Source: Candidatus Omnitrophota bacterium (GTDB lineage: Bacteria > Omnitrophota > Gorgyraeia > DAOVKU01). From it: 34,276 nucleotides of DNA. The notes beneath the pieces were generated by a model. It searched no databases and was not told the origin of the DNA. It saw nothing but the letters and a program-made list of their open reading frames with translations. Shown here in pieces: positions 22,384 to 31,893 of this stretch (its first letter is position 1; each line of letters starts with the position of its first letter). The position numbers and the translations under genes are program-made. Location of the stretch: contig DAOVKU010000004.1 in the NCBI GenBank assembly GCA_030631665.1, positions 1-34,276 of the forward strand, read 5' to 3'.

Positions 22384-23079
22384 ATGGAAATATCGATTAT
22401 GGAAACATTCAAGGTAATAGGAATTGGTCTTGCGACAAATGGAACATTACTTGCATTATTTATAATCATTTTTAAAAAATGTTTTGACGCTTGGCTATCT
22501 AAATCAACCGAAATTCATCTGAAGAAAATTGAATTGGAAAACAATAAGAATTTATATAGTTATGGAAAAATTTTCGACGAACAAGCAGCAATAATTAAAG
22601 AAATTTATTCTGATATAACTGTAATTTTCGGAAATATTCAGCATTTATTATATCACTTTAATTTATTGGAGAATAATCCTGAATTATTCGATCACTTGCG
22701 AATTCCTAAAAACGGAGACGGCCCAAAATGGGATAAATATCTCAAGGCAACGCTATCAGAAAGTCGTGAAGAAAAAATTGCTAAAAAAACTTCTGAGCTT
22801 GCAAGTACAACAACAAGAAAAATTCAATCCAATAAAATATTTTTTCCCAAGCATATAGCAAATGAATTAGAAGTATTATCTACTCTTGGTTTTTTTATAG
22901 CATCACAGTTCAAAAATGTTACTTATAGAGATCCTGAAACATTTGAAACTCCTATTGCTAATGAAGTTATTGAAACCTGGAAACAAGCAATAGAAACATC
23001 AAGAACGACACTACCTATTTTAGAAGATATGTTTAGAAAACATTTGAGGATAGAAGAAACAGAAAAAAATGACGTATAA
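22384..23079 (+). CDS. single-pass membrane protein of unknown function (cassette F)
   Basis: The 231-residue product has one hydrophobic helix near the N-terminus (about 10-31, VIGIGLATNGTLLALFIIIF) and a long cytosolic helical domain. Asn- and Glu-rich sequence (IELENNKNLYSYGKIFDEQAAIIKEIY) suggests a coiled-coil stalk. The ATG at 22384 is taken; ATG 22399 is a close alternative and neither has a clear ribosome site. The stop TAA overlaps the R'' of attC 6. No family recognised. The shape, a membrane anchor plus a helical body, resembles cassette D. Confidence 0.72.
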   Translation: MEISIMETFKVIGIGLATNGTLLALFIIIFKKCFDAWLSKSTEIHLKKIELENNKNLYSYGKIFDEQAAIIKEIYSDITVIFGNIQHLLYHFNLLENNPELFDHLRIPKNGDGPKWDKYLKATLSESREEKIAKKTSELASTTTRKIQSNKIFFPKHIANELEVLSTLGFFIASQFKNVTYRDPETFETPIANEVIETWKQAIETSRTTLPILEDMFRKHLRIEETEKNDV

Positions 23080-23139
23080 CAACTCAATACACCCGACCTT
23101 TTCCGCCGCTCCAAAGGCGGGTGATTTCGGGCGTTATAG
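23074..23139 (+). other. attC site 6
   Basis: R'' GTATAAC (23074-23080) and R' GTTATAG (23133-23139). The arms ACACCCGAC and CGGGTGATTTCGGG surround a short GC-rich centre (CCGCCGCT/AGGCGG). Length 66 bp. Confidence 0.8.
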
Positions 23140-23151
23140 GAAAATAAATTT

Positions 23152-23943
23152 ATGAAAATAGAGAATTGGGAAGATTTTGAAGAAAAAATAAAAAAAATTT
23201 ATTCTAAAGTTCAAAGACTCAAAACTAAAGAGAATGCTTCCAAAGTTTCAACTCCACTATTTCGCGGTCAAAGCGATGCTGCATGGGAATTAAAAACAAC
23301 GTTAGATAGATTGGAAAGTAATTTCTCAGTTGAAAAATACTACAGAATAATTCGCAGCATAAAATCTGCTGTAGAAAGCTACACATCAAATCGTTGGCAA
23401 TTGCCAACCATCGAACGAGACTTAACTCAACTAGATAAATACGATACAATATCTATGCCTTCTTATGAATTTATGACACACCTTAGGCATAATTGTTTCC
23501 CCTCACCACTCTTAGACTGGACAAGATCACCATATATTGCAGCTTTTTTTGCCTTCAATGAAGACAAAAAGACAGATCCGGCAATTTATGTGTATATTGA
23601 ATTTACTGGTAAAGGGAAAACTTGGCGTTCTGACAAGGCAAAGATTTGTTCATTGGGGCCGAATGTTACAACACACAAACGACATCATCTGCAGCAGAGT
23701 GAATACACTTTTTGCATAAAAGGAATGGACAAAAAATACTCATATGCACCCCATGAAGAAGTCATATCAAGATCAAGTACAGATCAAGACATTATTGAAA
23801 AATACAGTTTACCTTATTCTGAAAGAGCATTTTTTTTGAACAAACTAAATCAAATGAATATTAATGCTTATTCCCTTTTTGAAAATGAAGAAGGATTAAT
23901 GAATAAACTTGCAAATGAAGAATTGTTAATAAAAAACCTATAA
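23152..23943 (+). CDS. FRG-domain protein (cassette G)
   Basis: The 263-residue protein contains the FRG domain: STPLFRGQSDAAWEL with Phe37-Arg38-Gly39, then the family's second block PSPLLDWTRSPYIAAFFAF (near residue 118). FRG domains are widespread in stand-alone bacterial proteins of unclear chemistry and frequently sit in phage-defence or accessory loci. The ATG follows attC 6 by 12 nt, and AGGA from the GTTATAGGA junction can act as the ribosome site. The stop overlaps the R'' of attC 7. The protein is soluble, with no signal peptide. Family call is strong; function is inferred at best. Confidence 0.88.
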   Translation: MKIENWEDFEEKIKKIYSKVQRLKTKENASKVSTPLFRGQSDAAWELKTTLDRLESNFSVEKYYRIIRSIKSAVESYTSNRWQLPTIERDLTQLDKYDTISMPSYEFMTHLRHNCFPSPLLDWTRSPYIAAFFAFNEDKKTDPAIYVYIEFTGKGKTWRSDKAKICSLGPNVTTHKRHHLQQSEYTFCIKGMDKKYSYAPHEEVISRSSTDQDIIEKYSLPYSERAFFLNKLNQMNINAYSLFENEEGLMNKLANEELLIKNL

Positions 23944-24001
23944 CAATTCGCTGAAGCCGACCATTTTGCTGCGCAAAATGGCGGCTTAGCTCAAGAACAA
24001 T
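23938..24001 (+). other. attC site 7, right end of array, R' degenerate
   Basis: R'' CTATAAC (23938-23944), then AATTCGCTGAAGCCGACC, a strong hairpin CATTTTG-CTGCG-CAAAATG, and GGCGGCTTAGCTCAAG, which pairs with the left arm. This is the closest of the set to widely seen attC sequences. Where R' should be, the sequence is GAACAAT (23995-24001), so the half-site is lost or replaced. Confidence 0.75.
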
Positions 24002-24034
24002 AAAGGGGACGGTTCTATTAAAATATGGGAAGAG

Positions 24035-24055
24035 AAATCCGCCCGCCCCGACCAA
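24035..24055 (+). repeat. right attachment repeat (attR), copy of tRNA-Pro 3' end
   Basis: A perfect 21-bp copy of 18743-18763. The 33 bp between the last attC and this repeat (24002-24034) include GGGGACGGTTCTATT, which recalls short repeats near REP-type transposases in other genomes; no transposase is present. Downstream sequence is ordinary coding DNA. Confidence 0.85.
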
Positions 24056-24107
24056 AAATAGACATTGGGATTTTTTTGGGAGAGAGAACAAGAGATTAGA
24101 AACAGAT

Positions 24108-25502
24108 ATGTTAGATAGAGAGAAAAAGTTTTATAAGAACGCACTATGTGTTTATCCTCATCAGAAAGGAATTCCAGAGAAAAAATATTGTCCTCCTATT
24201 GGATTGGAATATATTGCTACTGTCTTAGAGAATTTGGTCGAAAAAGTTACGCTTATTGATATGCGGTTTGAGCCAAATCTGGATGATTTTTTTAAAGCTG
24301 ATAACATAGATTTAGTTTGCTTGTCTGTAAATTGGGATTACCAACGAGAGGCTGCTATAAATATTATCACTTGCATTCCAAGTGATATTAAAGTTATTGT
24401 AGGAGGAAGAGCTGCTGCGGCTTATGTAGAAGAACTTTTTGCTGCAGCTTCTAATATAGATATTATTGTTAGAGGAGATGGAGAGGAGATTATTCGTGAT
24501 ATAGTTTCTGGCTCCCCTCTTAAGGATATCACCGGCATTTCTTACCGTGAAGATGGAAGAATTATTCATAATAAAACTCGCGATCTTCATTCGTTGGACG
24601 ACACCATCTATCCTAATAGAAAAATGAGGCGGGTTAATTATGGGCTTTTGTATAAAGACATAGACCTTGGTCTAGGCATAGACTTTATTTCAACCTCCAG
24701 GGGTTGTCCTTATAATTGTAAATTTTGTACTTTTACTAATAATCCCTTAGGGCAGAAAAGAAGTTGGAGTGCCAGGTCAGCACATTCTGTTGTTGAAGAA
24801 TTAAAGACTATCAATGCTGAGTTTATCTTTGTAGTAGATGACAATTTTGCTGTAGATATGAAAAGGGTCGAGGAGATTTGTGATTTGATAATTGCCGAAG
24901 GTATTAAAAAGATATTTGTGGTTGCTTTAAGGCTTGAGATTTATAGGTACCCACAAATCTTAAAAAAGATGTTTAAGGCCGGTTTTAAGATACTTACAAT
25001 AGGAATTGAATCAGCCCAAGATAAAACCTTAAAGGCAATGCAAAAGGGTTTTAATGTTGCTTTAGCTAAAAAAGCGTTTGCTGAGATTAGGAAGATAAAT
25101 TTTTATATTCATGGCTATTTTATTGTCGGCTGCATAGGAGAGAGCGAGTCAGAAATGCTGGAAATTGCCACTTTTGCTAAGAAGCTTAAATTGGACACTG
25201 TTAACCTTAGTTTATTGAGGACAGAGAAATATTCACCTCTAAATGATCTTATCGCCAAATCTGGAAGTTATTATGCGGGTGAGGACAATATAATATGCTC
25301 GCAAGAATATCCCTTAGAAAAGTTGAGAGATATTAAACATCATATAAGCAGAAACTACTATAATTTTCCCACTATGCTAAGAATAACAAAGAAGATATTC
25401 ACTATTCGCATGATAAAGTTTCGTTGTCTTGTTAAATTGATATTTATTCTTTTATTTAGGGGACTTTTAAGTAAAAAGAAAAATATATTAACTTATAGCT
25501 AA
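24108..25502 (+). CDS. B12-binding-domain radical SAM protein
   Basis: The 464-residue enzyme has a Rossmann-like N-terminal domain (about 10-160) of the cobalamin-binding type, with PPIGLEYIATVLE, though the cobalamin-ligand DxHxxG motif is not visible. A radical SAM domain follows. Its [4Fe-4S] cluster cysteines Cys200, Cys204 and Cys207 lie in GCPYNCKFC. A hydrophobic C-terminus (KLIFILLFRGLL, about 440-455) may touch the membrane. Related proteins methylate or rearrange lipids and cofactors, but the substrate cannot be told here. It starts 52 bp after the island's right repeat, so it may be resident or the edge of older accessory DNA. Confidence 0.9.
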   Translation: MLDREKKFYKNALCVYPHQKGIPEKKYCPPIGLEYIATVLENLVEKVTLIDMRFEPNLDDFFKADNIDLVCLSVNWDYQREAAINIITCIPSDIKVIVGGRAAAAYVEELFAAASNIDIIVRGDGEEIIRDIVSGSPLKDITGISYREDGRIIHNKTRDLHSLDDTIYPNRKMRRVNYGLLYKDIDLGLGIDFISTSRGCPYNCKFCTFTNNPLGQKRSWSARSAHSVVEELKTINAEFIFVVDDNFAVDMKRVEEICDLIIAEGIKKIFVVALRLEIYRYPQILKKMFKAGFKILTIGIESAQDKTLKAMQKGFNVALAKKAFAEIRKINFYIHGYFIVGCIGESESEMLEIATFAKKLKLDTVNLSLLRTEKYSPLNDLIAKSGSYYAGEDNIICSQEYPLEKLRDIKHHISRNYYNFPTMLRITKKIFTIRMIKFRCLVKLIFILLFRGLLSKKKNILTYS

Positions 25503-25567
25503 ATTTATATTATTTGGTAACTATATTTCTCTTATATTGATGGAATAGTAAAATATACCTTGCGCTT

Positions 25568-25843
25568 ATGAAAAAAAGAATTCATGTCTATTATTCAGGC
25601 AGGGTTCATGGAGTTGGTTTTAGGTTTACTATTGAGAGCCTGGCTCAACAATTAAATTTAACTGGTTGGGTAAGAAACTTGCCTGATGGCAGGGTGGAAG
25701 CTATTTGCGAAGGCAACGAAGAAGATTTGAGTTTATTTTTAGAAAAGATAAAAAAAATAATGGGTGAGTATATTTCCGGAGAAAGTGTGGAATGGACTCC
25801 GGCCAGTGGTGAATTTAAGGGTTTTGATATAATGTTTTTTTAA
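25568..25843 (+). CDS. acyP: acylphosphatase
   Basis: Hydrolyses carboxyl-phosphate bonds such as acetyl phosphate or 1,3-bisphosphoglycerate. At 91 residues it has the typical size. The catalytic pair is Arg19 in SGRVHGVGFR and Asn37 in GWVRNLPDGRVE. The family core EAICEGNEEDL follows. It lies 17 nt upstream of the metallophosphoesterase gene, probably in one transcript. Confidence 0.95.
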   Translation: MKKRIHVYYSGRVHGVGFRFTIESLAQQLNLTGWVRNLPDGRVEAICEGNEEDLSLFLEKIKKIMGEYISGESVEWTPASGEFKGFDIMFF

Positions 25844-25860
25844 AATTGTGAGAAACAAAA

Positions 25861-26586
25861 GTGCGATACGCAATTTTTGCCGATGTCCATAGTAATTTAG
25901 AGGCCATAAATGCAGTTGAAAACGCCATAAAGGGTGAAAGAATTGATGAATGCCTTTGTCTTGGCGATATCGTAGGTTATGGTGCAAATCCGGGCGAGTG
26001 TATAGAAAAAATAAAAAGATTGGCATCTATAATTGTAGCCGGAAATCATGATTGGGCAGCGGCAGGAAAATTTGATATTAGTTATTTTAATATCTATGCC
26101 AAAAAGGCCATTTTGTGGACTCAGCAGAATATAACTAAAGAAGAAAAGAATTTTTTATCACACCTGCCTTTGATTTATGAAACTCAGCTTTTTACCCTTA
26201 CACACGGAACACTTATTCATCCCGAAGATTTCGGTTATGTATTAAATAATGTTATGGCGGGAAAAAATATGCAGATTCAAAAAACACCTTTTTGCTTTAT
26301 TGGCCACTCTCACATGCCGGAAATTTATAAAACCGGGGAGAATTTAGTTTTAAGAGAAAAATCGAGAGAAATAGTGGTTAAGGAGGGAAACAAATATCTA
26401 ATTAATGTTGGTAGTGTGGGCCAGCCAAGGGATGGCGACCCGAGGGCAGCTTATTGTATTTTTGATACAAGCGAAGGGACTATTTCCATAAAGCGGGTTG
26501 AGTACAACATTAGCAAAACCTGTGATAAAATTTTAGCAGCCGGCTTGCCGCAAACCTTAGCTTACCGTTTATTTGAAGGAAGATAG
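25861..26586 (+). CDS. YfcE/MJ0936-type metallophosphoesterase
   Basis: Calcineurin-like phosphoesterase of 241 residues with a GTG start (the first codon of MRYAIFADVHSN). Metal ligands follow the family order: DVHSN, GDIVGYGANP, GNHDW, LTHGT and GHSHMPE. The NVGSVGQPRDGDPRAAY segment is typical of the small phosphodiesterase subgroup. The physiological substrate is unknown. ligA starts 4 nt downstream, so the two are co-transcribed. Confidence 0.9.
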   Translation: MRYAIFADVHSNLEAINAVENAIKGERIDECLCLGDIVGYGANPGECIEKIKRLASIIVAGNHDWAAAGKFDISYFNIYAKKAILWTQQNITKEEKNFLSHLPLIYETQLFTLTHGTLIHPEDFGYVLNNVMAGKNMQIQKTPFCFIGHSHMPEIYKTGENLVLREKSREIVVKEGNKYLINVGSVGQPRDGDPRAAYCIFDTSEGTISIKRVEYNISKTCDKILAAGLPQTLAYRLFEGR

Positions 26587-29137
<2,551 letters not shown>

Positions 29138-29141
<4 letters not shown>

Positions 29142-30274
29142 GAGACTTTAAAATTCCACCCAATATTATTTATGGCATAGGTGCTATAAATTCACTGGCT
29201 AAATATGTAAATTCTTTCGGAGGAGTTGCTTTTTTAGTTACCGGCCGGAAATCAATGAAGAGAGCGGGCATAACCGATAAAATAAAGACGCAACTCTTAG
29301 GAAAAAATGTAAAAACGGTTGTTTTTGATGAAGTAAATGAAGATCCTTGCCTGGAGACTGTAGACAAAGGTCTGGAAATTGCCAGAGAGGAAGGAATAGA
29401 TTTTGTTATTGGTTTGGGAGGCGGAAGCGCTCTTGATACTGCTAAGGCCATAGCAGGTATTTTTAATGAAAATTGTTCAGTAAAAGAATTTGTGTTGCAT
29501 GACAGGCCCATTACCAAAAAAGGGCTTAAATTTATTGCCTGCCCCACTACCAGCGGTAGCGGAACAGAAGTTACTAAAAACGCTGTTTTGACCATAAAGG
29601 AAATTCCGGCTAAAAAGAGCATAAGGCATCAATATCTCATCCCTGATTTAGCCATAGTTGATCCTGAATTAACTCTTTCTTTGCCAAAGAAATACACGGC
29701 TGGTTGCGGCCTGGATGCTCTTACCCATGCCATTGAGGCATATACTTCAATTAATGCTTTTGAGATTACAGATACTCTTGCCCTGCGCGCCATTTCTCTC
29801 ATTGGTGAAAGCTTAATAACCGCCTACAAGCAACCGGAGAACATAGAAGCCAGAGAAAAGATGGCTTGGGCCAGTAATTTGGCCGGGATGGCATTCAGTA
29901 ATGGCGGGCTGGGTGCGGCTCATGCTCTTGCGCATCCCCTGGGTATTTATTTTAAAATTCCGCATGGCATTATAAACGCAGTTTTGCTGACAGCGGTGAT
30001 GAAATTCAATTTAGATGCCCGAAAAGAAAAATTTATAAAGATAGCCCGCGCCCTTTCAAAAGATAAAAAAGCTAAACATCCCGGGGAGGCAGTAGAAAGA
30101 GTTGGGCATCTAAAACGAGAGTTAAATTTAAATATGGGCTTGCATGATTTTGGAATTAAGAGGAAGGATTTTCCGGCCTTAGCCGAAGGTACAAAATATT
30201 CAGCTTCAATTAAATCTAATCCTATAGGTTGCGGCAAAGATGAATTGATTAAAATTTTAGAGATGGCTTATTAG
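29138..30274 (+). CDS. iron-containing alcohol dehydrogenase
   Basis: Group III Fe-dependent alcohol dehydrogenase of 378 residues, NAD(P)-linked. Visible features are the nucleotide motif IGLGGGSALDTAKAIA, PTTSGSGTEVT, metal ligands in GCGLDALTHAIEAY (Asp and His), and the two further His in HALAHPLGIYFKIPHG. The TTG start at 29138 overlaps the upstream stop and yields the expected short N-terminus (RDFKIPPNIIYG). Likely reduces an aldehyde to an alcohol in fermentation or detoxification; substrate not readable. Confidence 0.93.
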
Positions 30275-30304
30275 CAATGTTTAATCTATAATGAGAAATT
30301 TATT

Positions 30305-30922
30305 ATGCTTAAAAAATTCATAGTAGAAAAGATAGTGGTGGGGCCTCTTTTTAGCAACTGTTATCTTTTTGTATGTGAGCCTGAGAGAATTTGTGCTGTA
30401 ATTGATCCCGGTGATGAAGCGGGATTAATTAAACAACATATCAGAGATTTAAATTTAAAGCCAAAGTGTATTATTGTTACTCATGGACATATAGATCACA
30501 TAGGGGCTATTGGTGAGTTTGATCTACCTGTTTATGCGGGTAGCGGCGATAGCGATTATTTTTGCAATCCAGTTAAAAACATTTCTTTTTTAATGGGGAA
30601 AGAGCAAACGTTTAAAAAACCTTCCAGGCTTTTAGGAGAAGGTGATAAAATAGATATTGGCGGATGTTCTTTGAAAGTAATAGAAGTTCCGGGTCATAGC
30701 CCTGGTAGTATCTGCCTTTTAGGTAATGGAATTTTATTTTCAGGTGATACGCTTTTTGCCGGCGGTGTAGGCAGGACAGATTTTCCGGATGGCAATGGGC
30801 AGTTATTGATAAAAATGATTAAAGAGAAATTATTTATATTAGAAGAAACCATAAAAGTTTATCCCGGACACGGGGAAGCTACAACTATAAAAATTGAAAA
30901 AAGAAATAACCCATTTTTTTGA
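30305..30922 (+). CDS. MBL-fold hydrolase (GloB-like)
   Basis: Metallo-beta-lactamase-fold hydrolase of 205 residues. Two-metal ligands are THGHIDH, VPGHSPGS, FSGDTLF and the final YPGHGEATTI. The compact length and SGDTLFAGGVGRTDFP segment place it in the YcbL/GloB-like thioester hydrolase group. It may hydrolyse S-lactoylglutathione-like thioesters, though no glutathione pathway gene is nearby. The start ATG is 30 nt after the alcohol dehydrogenase. Confidence 0.92.
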   Translation: MLKKFIVEKIVVGPLFSNCYLFVCEPERICAVIDPGDEAGLIKQHIRDLNLKPKCIIVTHGHIDHIGAIGEFDLPVYAGSGDSDYFCNPVKNISFLMGKEQTFKKPSRLLGEGDKIDIGGCSLKVIEVPGHSPGSICLLGNGILFSGDTLFAGGVGRTDFPDGNGQLLIKMIKEKLFILEETIKVYPGHGEATTIKIEKRNNPFF

Positions 30923-30973
30923 AACGCAATAGTTTTTAATTATGTATTTGCTTTAAGCAAAGCGAGATAAGCC

Positions 30974-31864
30974 TTGAATGAATTAGCAGAGCAGTTCTTA
31001 AATTATCTTTTTGTTGAACGCGGTCTGGCCAGAAATACTATTTCTAGTTATCGGACCGACTTAAAAAAATTTCATTCTTTTCTGAAAAAAAAAGGAAAAA
31101 CATCGGTTGATAATATAACCAGGGAAGATATCAGAAATTTTTTAATGGACCTTAAGGATAAAAAGCTTTCTGTTAATTCCATAGCCAGAAATCTAATTTG
31201 CATTAAATCTTTTTTTAAATATCTTATAAATGAAAGAATTATCAAAGATGATATTACCGCAGTGCTTGAGTCGCCTAAATTATGGAAGAAACTTCCTGAT
31301 ACTTTGAGCATTGAAGAGGTAGATAAAATTATTTTAAAAGCAAATTTTAAAAATAGACAGGGTATAAGAGATAAAGCTATCCTGGAGGTTCTCTATGGTA
31401 CCGGCATGCGGGTTTCCGAAGCGGTCAATCTCAAACTCAGAGACATTAATTTTGAAGTCGGGTTTTTAAAATGCAAGGGCAAGGGGCAGAAGGAAAGAAT
31501 TGTGCCTTTCGGCGATAAGGCTAAGACTGCTATCAAACGATATTTAAAAGAGGCGCGTCCCAAGTTTATTTTAAAAAAAAGAGATGTGCCGGAAATCTTT
31601 TTATCCAGATTGGGCAGGCCAATATCAAGGGTTTCCATTTGGAAAATGATAAAGACTTACACCAGAAAAGCTAATATTAAAAAAAATATAACGCCTCATA
31701 CTTTAAGGCATTCTTTCGCTACGCATATGCTTGAGGGGGGTGCGGATTTAAGAGTAGTACAGGAACTTTTGGGTCACGCTGATATTTCCACAACACAAGT
31801 TTATACCCACATAAATAAAGATAGACTTAAAAGCATTCATCATAAATATCATCCCAGACCGTAA
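30974..31864 (+). CDS. xerD: XerC/XerD-family tyrosine recombinase
   Basis: The 296-residue length fits the Xer dimer-resolution recombinases. The N-terminal SAM-like core-binding domain (1-90) contains FVERGLARNTISSYRTDL. The catalytic domain has Arg146 (GTGMRVSEA), a beta-hairpin Lys (CKGKGQKERIVP), His242/Arg245 (HTLRHSF), His268 (LGHADIS) and Tyr277 (TQVYTHI). The TTG start at 30974 is the best option in this frame. It lacks the extra helix insertion of IntI integrases, so it is not the integrase of the cassette array, although Xer enzymes can serve mobile elements. It is 6.9 kb from the island's right edge, among housekeeping genes. Confidence 0.92.
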   Translation: MNELAEQFLNYLFVERGLARNTISSYRTDLKKFHSFLKKKGKTSVDNITREDIRNFLMDLKDKKLSVNSIARNLICIKSFFKYLINERIIKDDITAVLESPKLWKKLPDTLSIEEVDKIILKANFKNRQGIRDKAILEVLYGTGMRVSEAVNLKLRDINFEVGFLKCKGKGQKERIVPFGDKAKTAIKRYLKEARPKFILKKRDVPEIFLSRLGRPISRVSIWKMIKTYTRKANIKKNITPHTLRHSFATHMLEGGADLRVVQELLGHADISTTQVYTHINKDRLKSIHHKYHPRP

Positions 31865-31893
31865 AAACAGAAGACAGAAAGCAGAGAAAAAAG

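Larger units (their letters stand above)
18743..24055. mobile_element. genomic island in tRNA-Pro carrying an integrase-less integron cassette array (CALIN)
   Basis: The island is bounded by a perfect 21-bp direct repeat of the tRNA-Pro T-arm/acceptor/CCA end (18743-18763 and 24035-24055). It contains tRNA-derived tandem repeats (18763-18895), a degraded region, and from about 19139 to 24000 seven consecutive units of one short + strand ORF plus one attC-like palindrome. No integron integrase (IntI), attI or island integrase is visible inside it. Cassette arrays lacking IntI are known as CALINs. That the whole array was delivered to the tRNA gene by a lost or distant tyrosine recombinase is inference. 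Flanking genes are housekeeping genes. Confidence 0.8.

Noticed and set aside
24001-24034. GGGGACGGTTCTATT before the right repeat as an insertion sequence end
   Set aside because: It is a single short stretch with no matching partner, terminal inverted repeat or transposase in the window.
30974-31864. Tyrosine recombinase considered as the integron integrase of the cassette array
   Set aside because: Length and motifs fit XerC/XerD. The extra IntI-specific helix between the conserved boxes is absent, and the gene lies among housekeeping genes 6.9 kb from the array.
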